A DNA stretch of 6,933 bases from Candidatus Rifleibacteriota bacterium (GCA_029560455.1 JAKQKW010000165.1:1-6933), one strand, 5' to 3'. Shown: positions 1 through 5,438, counted from the first letter of the stretch. The notes: generated from the sequence alone by a model not told the origin. Translations and numbers: made by a program.

Positions 1-277
1 AACCGCGGCCACCCAGTTTTACGGTATCGAGACCGATGTGAACGAGAACTTCGATACCGCTGGCGGTTTTAATGGTCAGAGCATGTGAAGAAGCGTGCAG
101 TTGAATGATTTCGCCGGCAACCGGTGCTTTCAGACAGTCGGAAGTCGGGTCGATCGAAACCCCGTCTCCAACCAGTTTTTGCGCAAAAACCGGGTCGGGA
201 ACAGTCTCAATCGGCATTAGAAAGCCATTTACAGGGGCGAAGATTTCGAGACGCTCGGCAGAAACTTTTTCGTTCAT
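1..277 (-). CDS. PTS glucose-family EIIA domain protein, N-terminal part (cut by window edge)
   Basis: The first 92 residues are visible and the rest lies beyond base 1. The protein matches the EIIA-Glc (Crr) fold, a cytoplasmic phosphocarrier that takes phosphate from HPr and passes it to a sugar-specific EIIB. Visible family motifs are APVNG (residues 14-18), VPDPVFAQKLVGDG (26-39), LKAPVAGEI (49-57) and VLVHIGLDTV (77-86). His80 would be the phosphorylated histidine and His65 its partner; their 15-residue spacing equals that of E. coli His75/His90. The start is the ATG at 277-275, with a GAGGGAG ribosome binding site at 292-286 and 8-nt spacing. The PDPVFAQK and DPTS wording resembles the N-terminus of EIIA-HPr-EI fusion proteins more than stand-alone Crr, so a multidomain protein is possible (inference). 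It lies downstream of the rplL terminator, so it is probably a separate transcription unit. The family call is firm; the architecture is open. Confidence 0.88.
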   Translation of the reverse strand, partial: MNEKVSAERLEIFAPVNGFLMPIETVPDPVFAQKLVGDGVSIDPTSDCLKAPVAGEIIQLHASSHALTIKTASGIEVLVHIGLDTVKLGGRG

Positions 278-307
278 TCAGTACACTCCCTCTGTTTTGT
301 CAAAAAC

Positions 308-336
308 ATACTAGCAGAGAGAGGTTAAAGTTTCCA
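308..336 (-). promoter_or_regulatory. Candidate promoter for the PTS EIIA gene
   Basis: On the minus strand TGGAAA (336-331) and TAGTAT (313-308) are separated by exactly 17 nt; each matches four of six sigma70 consensus bases. The site lies after the rplL terminator and about 31 nt before the EIIA start codon, where a promoter is expected. The motif is weak and the call rests mainly on position. Confidence 0.35.
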
Positions 337-351
337 TAAAATGACGGTGCG

Positions 352-370
352 CCCCTTCGACAGGCTCAGG
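352..370. repeat. Possible dispersed intergenic repeat unit
   Basis: The intergenic string CCCTTCGACAGGCTCAGG resembles a short, imperfectly palindromic motif of the CCTGAGCCTGTCGAAGG kind that I recall from intergenic regions of many bacterial genomes. Only one copy is in the window, so its repetitive nature cannot be shown here. It lies between the rplL terminator and the EIIA promoter region. Confidence 0.35.
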
Positions 371-384
371 AAAAGCCGGGCAAC

Positions 385-411
385 AAAAAACCCCGCCGAA
401 GCGGGGTTTTT
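385..411 (-). terminator. Rho-independent terminator after rplL
   Basis: A perfect inverted repeat pairs bases 386-396 with 401-411. On the minus strand its GC core is CCCCGC-UUCG-GCGGGG, a very stable C(UUCG)G tetraloop hairpin, followed by a run of six U. It begins about 20 nt past the rplL stop codon. The A and T flanks are symmetrical, so it could also terminate transcription from the opposite side. It marks the end of the ribosomal-protein operon. Confidence 0.93.
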
Positions 412-430
412 GTGAGAGAAGCGGTTAAGA

Positions 431-790
431 TTACTTGAGGGCAACCTTGGCGCCGGCTTCTTCGAGTTTTTTCTTCATCATTTCGGCGTCGGCCTTGGTG
501 AGACCTTCTTTGAGGGTCTTCGGAACTGCGTCTACCAGGTCTTTGGCTTCTTTGAGGCCCATACCGGTCAGTTCGCGAACGACTTTGATTACGTTGATCT
601 TGTTGGCGCCATTGCTTTCGATAACGACGTCAAATTCGTCTTTTTCAACAGCGGCTGCTGCCGGGCCGGCGGCCATCATAACGGGGGCGGCGGCGGTAAC
701 GTCGAATTTGGTTTCGATGGCTTTTACAAGTTCAGAAAGTTCGAGAACGGTCATCTTTTCGATAGACTCGAGAATCTGTTCTTTGGTCAT
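431..790 (-). CDS. rplL: 50S ribosomal protein L7/L12
   Basis: This 119-residue stalk protein is present in several copies on the 50S subunit, anchored through L10, and recruits and activates translational GTPases such as EF-Tu and EF-G. Residues 1-32 form the dimerising N-terminal helices that bind L10. An Ala-rich flexible hinge follows (about 33-49), then the compact C-terminal domain (52-119) with the conserved [10 protein letters not shown] stretch (78-87) that contacts the factors. The length is typical of the family. The ATG at 790 has an AAGGAG site 8 nt upstream. It is co-directional with rplJ 43 nt upstream and shares its attenuated transcript. Its own strong SD would support the excess of L12 over L10 that the stalk requires. 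A terminator follows at 411-385 and no rpoB is seen downstream, which is unusual. Confidence 0.98.
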   Translation of the reverse strand: MTKEQILESIEKMTVLELSELVKAIETKFDVTAAAPVMMAAGPAAAAVEKDEFDVVIESNGANKINVIKVVRELTGMGLKEAKDLVDAVPKTLKEGLTKADAEMMKKKLEEAGAKVALK

Positions 791-833
791 TTTATAAACT
801 CCTTATAAGTCTTATGCAGAAATCGGATTAAAA

Positions 834-1358
834 TCAGGCAGCGGGGGCTTCGGCCGGAGCGGCACCAGTAGCTTCTTCTCTTTTCTTGCGAAGAGAGTCG
901 AGAACGCCGGCGAGTTTGCGGATCGGACCCTGAACTGCAGATGCGAGCATGCTGAGAAGTTCTTTGCGGCCAGGCACTTTGGAAAGGGCGGTCAGGTCTG
1001 CTACGTTGAGCAGTTTGCCTTCCATGTAGCCAGCTTTGAAGGTAAACTTCTTGGCTTTATCAGCAAAGTCGAACAGAGCTTTAACGGGGGCGATAGGATC
1101 GTTGTAACCAAAAGTTACAGCGGTATTGCCCTTCATGTGACCTTCAAGCTCTTTCATCGGGGTGGTGTGAAGAGCGCGGCAGAGCAGAGTGTTTTTTACA
1201 ACTCTCATTTCGGCGCCTGATTCACGTACAGCTTTGCGCAGAGCGGTCATTTCAGAGACGGTAACGCCTTCGCAGCTGGCAAGAACTACCACCTGTGATT
1301 TAGCGAGTTTTTCTGAAAATTCCTTTACGTAGGCTTCTTTGTTAGAGAGATCTTTCAA
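834..1358 (-). CDS. rplJ: 50S ribosomal protein L10 (TTG start)
   Basis: L10 binds 23S rRNA at the base of the stalk and carries the L7/L12 dimers on its C-terminal helix. As the L10-L12 complex it usually represses its own mRNA. The 174-residue protein shows the family core: KSQVVVLASCEGVTVSEMTALR, then VVKNTLLCRAL, a GNTAVTFGYNDP segment, and a PGRKELLSMLASAVQGPIRKLAG region. A charged helix and a short Ala/Pro tail follow. Two starts are in frame. The GTG at 1367-1365 overlaps the AAGGAGG Shine-Dalgarno (1373-1367) and so cannot use it. The TTG at 1358-1356 is 8 nt from it and is chosen here. The gene follows an L10-type leader and terminator and precedes rplL. Family assignment is certain; the start is a strong inference. 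Confidence 0.96.
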   Translation of the reverse strand: MKDLSNKEAYVKEFSEKLAKSQVVVLASCEGVTVSEMTALRKAVRESGAEMRVVKNTLLCRALHTTPMKELEGHMKGNTAVTFGYNDPIAPVKALFDFADKAKKFTFKAGYMEGKLLNVADLTALSKVPGRKELLSMLASAVQGPIRKLAGVLDSLRKKREEATGAAPAEAPAA

Positions 1359-1366
1359 TGTTTTCA

Positions 1367-1373
1367 CCTCCTT
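1367..1373 (-). promoter_or_regulatory. Shine-Dalgarno that fixes the rplJ TTG start
   Basis: AAGGAGG ends on the first base of an in-frame GTG and is followed after 8 nt by an in-frame TTG. Normal SD spacing is possible only for the TTG, so it decides the start codon. Confidence 0.8.
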
Positions 1374-1383
1374 GAGGGGGGAT

Positions 1384-1422
1384 AAAGAAAAACCGTTTCC
1401 GGCACCAAAACCGGAAACGGTT
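1384..1422 (-). terminator. Intrinsic terminator (attenuator) before rplJ
   Basis: Bases 1391-1402 and 1411-1422 form a perfect 12-bp stem with an 8-nt loop. On the minus strand it reads AACCGTTTCCGG, loop, CCGGAAACGGTT, then a U-rich run UUUCUUU. It ends only about 10 nt before the rplJ Shine-Dalgarno and lies inside the operon, so it cannot simply mark a transcript end; transcripts from rplA must cross it to reach rplJL. This is the arrangement of rplJL attenuation known in Bacillus subtilis. It acts together with the leader just upstream. Confidence 0.9.
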
Positions 1423-1510
1423 CGATAATTCTATCGTACTGTCTTCCAGTCTCGGCAGGGAGGCCTTTCGGCCAATTAATTAAGACCTGCGGTCTTCGAC
1501 CAGTCTCAGT
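1423..1510 (-). promoter_or_regulatory. Ribosomal protein L10 leader (autoregulatory mRNA element)
   Basis: The region between rplA and the attenuator has the features of the L10 leader family, the mRNA site bound by L10-(L12)4. On the minus strand a GCAGG/CCTGC helix (1490-1486 with 1459-1455) encloses a GGCC-GAAA-GGCC hairpin (1473-1462), with an A/U-rich internal loop between them. A small GGTC-GAA-GACC hairpin lies upstream (1501-1491). Two copies of a GAGACTGG-type repeat (1507-1500 and 1453-1446) flank the helix. Just before the terminator, CGATA/TATCG can form another small hairpin (1436-1423). Binding of L10-L12 here is expected to shift the balance towards the terminator or block translation; which of the two applies is not decided by sequence. 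Boundaries are approximate. Confidence 0.85.
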
Positions 1511-1520
1511 TCAAGTCAGA

Positions 1521-2237
1521 TCAGGCATTACCCTTTTCTGATTCAGCGCGAGCTTCGTTTACATCGAGATCGTAGCCGGGGCCCATAGTTGAGCTGACGG
1601 TTACCGATTTGATGTAGGTGCCTTTGGCACCAGACGGCTTGGCTTTGTGAATCGCTTGAAAGAAGGCAAGGAAATTTTCTTTGAGCTTTTTGGCATCAAA
1701 AGAAGCTTTTCCAATGGCGGTGTGAATGATCCCGGCCTTTTCAACACGGTACTGGAGTTTACCAGCTTTCAGTTCAGTAATAACCTTGGCTACGTCCATG
1801 GTGACGGTACCAACCTTGGGGTTGGGCATCAGGTTGCGTGGACCAAGAATTCTACCGAGCTTACCGACAAATCTCATCATGTCGGGTGTTGCGACGGCGG
1901 CATCAAAATCAACCCAGCCTCCTTCGATCTTGGCGACCAAATCTTCGGCGCCTACGAAGTCTGCTCCAGCAGCTGTTGCTTCCTGTGCTTTTGCACCGGC
2001 GGCGAAAACGACCACGCGGGTAGTTTTGCCTGAACCGTGCGGCAGGACGCAGCTACCGCGCAACTGCTGATCGGCATATTTCGGATCGAGTCCGGTGCGA
2101 ACAGCGATATCGATGGATTCATCGAATTTGGCGGTGGCAGTCTTTTTAACTCTATCAAAGCACTCTTCCACTGAATATTGTTTCAGGTGAACGAGGTCTT
2201 TCTTAGCGTTATTATATCTTTTGGAGTGTTTCGGCAT
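1521..2237 (-). CDS. rplA: 50S ribosomal protein L1
   Basis: L1 binds 23S rRNA helices 76-78 and forms the mobile L1 stalk that helps release deacylated tRNA from the E site. In many bacteria it also represses the rplKA mRNA. The 238-residue product has normal length. The L1 signature is visible at residues 125-145 ([20 protein letters not shown]), preceded by the two-domain core with [21 protein letters not shown] from residue 41. The C-terminal part with [16 protein letters not shown] is also typical. The ATG at 2237 is chosen because AGGAGG lies 8 nt upstream and the MPKHSKRY start fits the family; an upstream in-frame extension to 2288 would pass through that SD. The gene follows rplK with a 53-nt gap and precedes the L10 leader. 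Confidence 0.97.
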   Translation of the reverse strand: MPKHSKRYNNAKKDLVHLKQYSVEECFDRVKKTATAKFDESIDIAVRTGLDPKYADQQLRGSCVLPHGSGKTTRVVVFAAGAKAQEATAAGADFVGAEDLVAKIEGGWVDFDAAVATPDMMRFVGKLGRILGPRNLMPNPKVGTVTMDVAKVITELKAGKLQYRVEKAGIIHTAIGKASFDAKKLKENFLAFFQAIHKAKPSGAKGTYIKSVTVSSTMGPGYDLDVNEARAESEKGNA

Positions 2238-2290
2238 CTTTGCTTCCTCCTTTCTTCGAGGGTAGAAGAGTTTACCACGGAGTGGCAAAC

Positions 2291-2716
2291 TTAGTCAACA
2301 ATTTCCATACCCATGCTGCGGGCAGTGCCTTTGACGACGTTCATGGCGGCTTCGAGAGAAGCGGCGGTGAGGTCAGGCATCTTGCGTTCAGCGATTTCCT
2401 TGATCTGCGCCTTGGTTACTTTACCAACCTTGGTGCGGCCAGGAGTCTGGTTGCCCTTGGGAATGCCAGCGGCTTTTTTCAGCAAGAACGATACAGGCGG
2501 GGTTTTGGTGATGAAAGTATAAGAACGGTCAGCAAATACAGAGATTTCGACCGGAATAATTGCATCGCCTTCTTTTGCCGTCTTGTAATTGAAGTTCTTA
2601 CAGAAGTCCATGATGTTAACACCATGCTGGCCAAGAGCGGGACCAACCGGGGGGGCCGGATTTGCTTTACCAGCCGGAATCTGCAATTTAACGACAGCTA
2701 CTAATTTCTTGGCCAT
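2291..2716 (-). CDS. rplK: 50S ribosomal protein L11
   Basis: L11 sits at the GTPase-associated centre with 23S rRNA helices 43-44, near the L10-L12 stalk, and is needed for RelA activation during the stringent response. The 141-residue length is typical. The N-terminal domain carries the [20 protein letters not shown] segment (about residues 20-39), whose proline-rich helix is the thiostrepton-contact region. The C-terminal RNA-binding domain follows from about residue 74 and ends in the expected helical stretch. The ATG at 2716 has an AGGAG site, but with a long 12-nt spacing. A small AAGAA-UUCG-UUCUU hairpin lies just upstream of that site (2750-2737). L1 may regulate rplKA translation as in E. 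coli, but I could not pick out an L1 target confidently. It is co-transcribed with nusG and rplA. Confidence 0.97.
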   Translation of the reverse strand: MAKKLVAVVKLQIPAGKANPAPPVGPALGQHGVNIMDFCKNFNYKTAKEGDAIIPVEISVFADRSYTFITKTPPVSFLLKKAAGIPKGNQTPGRTKVGKVTKAQIKEIAERKMPDLTAASLEAAMNVVKGTARSMGMEIVD

Positions 2717-2756
2717 AACTTAAATTAACTCCTTCTAAGAACGAATTCTTCAGTTT

Positions 2757-3302
2757 TCAAGCTTCTTCGAGCTGAATGAGATCGACCTCGATCGCGGTAT
2801 CGCGACCAAATATGAACACAAGAACCTTCGCCTTGCGCTTTTCCTGGTTGATCTCTTTAATGACACCAATAAAATCTGTGAAGGGGCCGTCGATAATTTT
2901 GACGGTCTGACCTTCGGTGAACCCGATCGGGGTCATGGCGGCTGAGCGCTGTGGGCCGATGCCGGCGGCGCGCAGAACGGTCTGCACTTCTTTATCATGC
3001 AGAGGCGTCGGTTTGCTGCCGAGACCTACGAAACCGGTGACGCCGGGAGTGTTCTTAACAACAGTCCAGGTATCGTCGTCCATATCCATCTGAACCAGAA
3101 CATAACCAGGATAGATCTTGCGGGTCTGTGTGACACGCTCGCCGTCCTGAACGCGTTCAGCGTTTTCTTCGGGTACCAGCACCTGGAAGATGCTGTCTTT
3201 TTTGCCGAGAAGCTCAACACGGTTTTCGAGGTTCTTTTTAACCTTATATTCTGAACCGGAGTTGGTATGGATCACATACCATTTTGCTTTTAGAATATCC
3301 AC
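2757..3302 (-). CDS. nusG: Transcription termination/antitermination factor NusG
   Basis: NusG rides on RNA polymerase, alters pausing, stimulates Rho and couples transcription to the leading ribosome through NusE (S10). The 181-residue protein has the two standard parts: an NGN domain (about residues 5-105) with KWYVIHTNSGSE near the start and YPGYVLVQM and NTPGVTGFVG further on, and a C-terminal KOW domain (about 126-181) with GQTVKIIDGPFTDFIGVI. The start is a GTG at 3302-3300, with AAGG of the secE tail about 7-9 nt upstream. The gap to the secE stop is 9 nt, so translational coupling is likely. No inserted domain between NGN and KOW is present. Confidence 0.97.
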   Translation of the reverse strand: MDILKAKWYVIHTNSGSEYKVKKNLENRVELLGKKDSIFQVLVPEENAERVQDGERVTQTRKIYPGYVLVQMDMDDDTWTVVKNTPGVTGFVGLGSKPTPLHDKEVQTVLRAAGIGPQRSAAMTPIGFTEGQTVKIIDGPFTDFIGVIKEINQEKRKAKVLVFIFGRDTAIEVDLIQLEEA

Positions 3303-3311
3303 AGTAAGCCC

Positions 3312-3539
3312 TTATCCCATTCCGCCGCCGACGATAGCTGTCAGGATCTTTCCGAACAGGATGTCGAGCAGCCCGATAAACAGTCCAAGACCGATTGAGG
3401 AAACCACAACCACTTTGGTTGAGATCTTGACGTTCTCGTAGGTTGGCCACGAAACGCGACCATTTTTCGGTCTGACTTCAATCCAGACTTCGCGCAGGAA
3501 GCGGGAGGTTTCATTCCACCAGTTTGCAATTTTGCTCAT
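3312..3539 (-). CDS. secE: Preprotein translocase subunit SecE
   Basis: SecE clamps the SecY channel of the SecYEG translocon in the cytoplasmic membrane. At 75 residues it is the short, single-membrane-span form. An amphipathic N-terminal helix (about residues 8-22, with LREVWIEVRP) is followed by the conserved VSWPTYENVKIST segment (29-41). One hydrophobic span runs about 43-71. The ATG at 3539 is chosen over a longer in-frame reading from 3596 because that extension would overlap the tRNA-Trp gene (3570-3642). GAGGG lies about 4-5 nt upstream of the chosen ATG. The gene lies between tRNA-Trp and nusG, its nearly universal partner. Confidence 0.95.
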   Translation of the reverse strand: MSKIANWWNETSRFLREVWIEVRPKNGRVSWPTYENVKISTKVVVVSSIGLGLFIGLLDILFGKILTAIVGGGMG

Positions 3540-3569
3540 GTGACCCTCGTTTCGAGTGGGGTAATCATT

Positions 3570-3642
3570 CAGGCCAAGAGGGAGTCGAACCCCCAACCCC
3601 CGGTTTTGGAGACCGGTGCTCTGCCAATTGAGCTATTGGCCT
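3570..3642 (-). tRNA. tRNA-Trp (CCA anticodon)
   Basis: A 73-nt cloverleaf with acceptor stem AGGCCAA/TTGGCCT, the D arm TAGCTCAATTGGCAGAGCA, the anticodon stem CCGGT/ACCGG with loop CTCCAAA (anticodon CCA), a GGGGG/CTCCC-type T arm with GTTCGAC, and discriminator G. The 3' CCA is not encoded. Its position between rpmG and secE, 18 nt after the rpmG stop, is a common bacterial arrangement and implies release from the operon mRNA by tRNA processing. Confidence 0.97.
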
Positions 3643-3660
3643 ATGTTCGCCAACAAACCC

Positions 3661-3810
3661 TTACTTGCCTTCTTTGTGAACGGTATGCTTGCGTTCGGCG
3701 CTGCAATACTTGTTCAGTTCGATGCGATCGGGGTCATTGCGCTTGTTTTTCATTGACATGTAGTTTTTGCGTTTGCAGCTGCTGCAAACCAGAGTAATCT
3801 TTTCGCGCAT
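3661..3810 (-). CDS. rpmG: 50S ribosomal protein L33, three-cysteine form
   Basis: L33 is a small protein of the large subunit near the E site. The 49-residue sequence starts [17 protein letters not shown] and contains the family stretch [16 protein letters not shown] followed by [10 protein letters not shown]. Zinc-binding (C+) L33 has two CxxC pairs. Here the first pair is intact (Cys9, Cys12), but the second reads CSAE, so Cys36 remains and Glu39 replaces the fourth cysteine. Whether zinc is still bound is uncertain. The ATG at 3810 has GAGG 8 nt upstream. The gene starts only about 17 nt past the U-run of the hairpin after tuf, and tRNA-Trp follows 18 nt downstream. Identity is firm. Confidence 0.95.
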   Translation of the reverse strand: MREKITLVCSSCKRKNYMSMKNKRNDPDRIELNKYCSAERKHTVHKEGK

Positions 3811-3826
3811 AACATTAACCTCGCTT

Positions 3827-3850
3827 AAAAAAGCCGACCAGGTCGGCTTT
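3827..3850 (-). terminator. Intrinsic terminator between tuf and rpmG
   Basis: On the minus strand AAAGCCGAC-CTG-GTCGGCTTT is a stem of 8 bp or more, followed by a run of U (TTTTTT, 3832-3827 in part paired). It lies about 55 nt past the tuf stop and only about 17 nt before the rpmG start. No convincing promoter lies between it and rpmG, so it probably acts as a partial terminator that lowers expression of the downstream genes relative to tuf. Confidence 0.8.
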
Positions 3851-3862
3851 GAAGATCAAGAA

Positions 3863-3884
3863 GGGGCGGGCGTGAACCCGCCCC
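3863..3884 (-). other. GC-only hairpin downstream of tuf
   Basis: GGGGCGGG (3863-3870) pairs perfectly with CCCGCCCC (3877-3884) around a 6-nt loop, giving an 8-bp all-GC stem about 20 nt after the tuf stop codon. It is followed on the minus strand by UUCUUGAUCUU, too interrupted for a strong U-tract. It may protect the tuf mRNA 3' end from exonucleases or assist the second hairpin just downstream. Confidence 0.7.
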
Positions 3885-3903
3885 CACTAACGTTACAGAA
3901 AAA

Positions 3904-5094
3904 TCAGCTGATGATTTTGGTTACAACGCCGGCGCCTACGGTGCGGCCGCCTTCGCGGATGGCGAAGCGGAGACCTTCTTCACAAGCGATCGGGGTGATC
4001 AGTTCGCACTGGAATTCAGCGCGGTCACCAGGCATAACCATTTCTTTACCTTCGCCGAGCTGAACAACGCCAGTCACGTCGGTGGTTCTGAAATAGAACT
4101 GCGGTCTGTAGCCAGAGAAGAACGGGGTATGGCGGCCGCCTTCTTCTTTGCTCAGGATGTAGACCTGTGAGTGGAACTTGGCATGGGGTTTGATGCTGCC
4201 CGGTTTGGCCAGAACCATACCGCGTTCAACGTCATTCTTTTCGATACCGCGCAGGAGGATACCTACGTTATCGCCAGCCTGACCCTGGTCAAGAAGCTTG
4301 CGGAACATTTCAACGCTGGTAACGGTGGTTTCGCGGGTGTCGCGGATACCAACGAGTTCAGCCTTGTCGCCGACTTTGATGATGCCGCGTTCAACACGAC
4401 CGGTTACAACGGTGCCGCGACCAGTGATGGTGAAAACGTCTTCGATCGGGAGAAGGAAGGGTTTATCAAGGGCGCGTTCCGGTTCGGGGATGTAAGCGTC
4501 GAGGGTTTCAAGAAGCTTGGTGATGCATTCGCAATCGGGACCTTTGCCGCCAGCGGCAACAGCTTTAGTGGCTGAACCGCGGATGATCGGTGTATCGTCG
4601 CCGGGAAATTCATACTTGCTGAGCAGGTCGCGAACTTCGAGTTCGACGAGATCGAGCAGTTCGGCATCGTCAACCAGGTCGCACTTGTTGAGGAAAACCA
4701 CGATTCTGGGAACGCCTACCTGGCGGGCCAGGAGAATGTGTTCACGAGTCTGCGGCATCGGACCGTCAGTAGCGGCAACAACCAGAATTGCACCGTCCAT
4801 CTGAGCTGCGCCGGTGATCATGTTCTTGATGTAGTCGGCGTGACCCGGGCAGTCAACGTGAGCATAGTGGCGCTTCGGGCTTTCATATTCAACGTGTGAA
4901 GTATTGATTGTGATCCCGCGGGCTTTTTCTTCAGGAGCTGAGTCAATGTCTGCATAGTTCATTACTTTAGCTCCACCAGCTGCTGCTGATGTCATGGTGA
5001 TTGCAGCGGTCAGCGTTGTTTTGCCGTGATCGATGTGACCGATGGTTCCAACGTTAACGTGCGGTTTGGTCCTGGTAAAAGTTTCCTTTGCCAT
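3904..5094 (-). CDS. tuf: Translation elongation factor Tu
   Basis: EF-Tu delivers aminoacyl-tRNA to the ribosomal A site as a GTP complex. The 396-residue protein is full length. Domain 1 carries the GTPase motifs: P-loop GHIDHGKT (19-26), switch I with RGITI (59-63), DCPGH (81-85, His85 being the catalytic histidine) and NKCD (136-139). Domain 2 starts near residue 210 with the [14 protein letters not shown] stretch. Domain 3 ends in [14 protein letters not shown]. The start ATG has AGGAGG 7 nt upstream. The gene follows three tRNA genes in the same direction, the classical tRNA-tufB arrangement, and is therefore expected to share their strong promoter; the tRNAs would be cut from the same transcript. 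Two hairpins follow the gene. Confidence 0.99.
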   Translation of the reverse strand: MAKETFTRTKPHVNVGTIGHIDHGKTTLTAAITMTSAAAGGAKVMNYADIDSAPEEKARGITINTSHVEYESPKRHYAHVDCPGHADYIKNMITGAAQMDGAILVVAATDGPMPQTREHILLARQVGVPRIVVFLNKCDLVDDAELLDLVELEVRDLLSKYEFPGDDTPIIRGSATKAVAAGGKGPDCECITKLLETLDAYIPEPERALDKPFLLPIEDVFTITGRGTVVTGRVERGIIKVGDKAELVGIRDTRETTVTSVEMFRKLLDQGQAGDNVGILLRGIEKNDVERGMVLAKPGSIKPHAKFHSQVYILSKEEGGRHTPFFSGYRPQFYFRTTDVTGVVQLGEGKEMVMPGDRAEFQCELITPIACEEGLRFAIREGGRTVGAGVVTKIIS

Positions 5095-5151
5095 GTGGCG
5101 TCCTCCTGAGAAATTATGGGAAAATCAATATCAACCCAAAGATACGATAAA

Positions 5152-5224
5152 AGCCCGCGACCGGGATTGAACCGGTGACCTCTTGCTTACCATGCAAGTG
5201 CTCTACCGTCTGAGCTACACGGGC
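5152..5224 (-). tRNA. tRNA-Thr (GGU anticodon)
   Basis: A 73-nt cloverleaf: acceptor GCCCGTG pairs with CGCGGGC (one G-U), the D arm is TAGCTCAGACGGTAGAGCA, the anticodon stem CTTGC/GCAAG encloses ATGGTAA (anticodon GGT), and the T arm has GGTTCAATCC. The discriminator is U and CCA is not encoded. It lies 57 nt before tuf and reads Thr codons ACC and ACU. Confidence 0.97.
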
Positions 5225-5231
5225 GATTCAC

Positions 5232-5314
5232 TGGAGAGAGGTGGATTTGAACCACCGTAGGCGCTAGCCAACAGATTTACAGTCTGCCCCCTTTAGCCAC
5301 TCGGGCATCTCTCC
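5232..5314 (-). tRNA. tRNA-Tyr (GUA anticodon)
   Basis: An 83-nt class II tRNA with acceptor GGAGAGA/TCTCTCC, anticodon stem CAGA/TCTG with GTA in the loop, a long variable arm (about TTGGCTAGCGCCTAC) and a GGTTCAAATCC T arm. The discriminator is A, as expected for Tyr, and no CCA is encoded. It is separated by 6 and 7 nt from its tRNA neighbours, so it is certainly part of one precursor transcript. Confidence 0.97.
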
Positions 5315-5320
5315 GTCTGC

Positions 5321-5393
5321 AGCTGGCAATGGGACTTGAACCCGCAACCTGCTGATTACAAGTCAGCTGCTCTGCCAATTGAGCTATGCCAGC
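5321..5393 (-). tRNA. tRNA-Thr (UGU anticodon)
   Basis: A 73-nt cloverleaf: acceptor GCTGGCA/TGCCAGC, D arm TAGCTCAATTGGCAGAGCA, anticodon stem GCTGA/TCAGC around CTTGTAA (anticodon TGT), and a GGGTTCAAGTCCC T arm. The discriminator is U and CCA is not encoded. It is the first gene after the strong promoter and reads ACA and, by wobble, other Thr codons. Confidence 0.97.
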
Positions 5394-5431
5394 AGCACCA
5401 GTTCACTGGGAACTGTACCGCGTTAACGGTA
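5394..5431 (-). other. 5' leader of the tRNA-tuf transcript with two small hairpins
   Basis: Between the predicted transcription start (near 5432-5433) and the first tRNA, the minus strand can fold ACCG-TTAACG-CGGT and CAGTTC-CCAGT-GAACTG. These would form the precursor 5' end removed by RNase P. There is no open reading frame. Confidence 0.5.
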
Positions 5432-5438
5432 TTGTCGG

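Noticed and set aside
298..303. Perfect TTGACA upstream of the PTS EIIA gene
   Set aside because: The matching -10 position would be TGAATG, overlapping the start codon, so it does not form a usable promoter for this gene.
105..339. Two plus-strand frames opposite the EIIA gene
   Set aside because: The opposite strand encodes a clear EIIA domain with conserved histidines; the plus frames have no family features.
435..797. A 120-residue plus-strand open frame
   Set aside because: It is the antisense of rplL, low in complexity (Ala/Ser/Thr-rich), with no ribosome binding site or family resemblance.
2238..2288. Longer N-terminus for L1 starting at 2288
   Set aside because: The extension passes through the perfect AGGAGG site of the ATG at 2237 and is not like known L1 N-termini.
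2737..2750. AAGAA-UUCG-UUCUU hairpin before rplK as a terminator or L1 operator
   Set aside because: The stem is short and A-U only, there is no U-run, and it does not clearly resemble the L1 binding site; noted only as a possible minor structure.
3540..3596. Longer N-terminus for SecE starting at 3596
   Set aside because: It would overlap the tRNA-Trp gene, and its sequence is the antisense reading of that tRNA tail rather than SecE-like protein.
4171..4575. A 134-residue plus-strand open frame inside tuf
   Set aside because: It mirrors the codon structure of highly expressed tuf; GC-rich third positions open the opposite frame. No start signal or recognisable domain.
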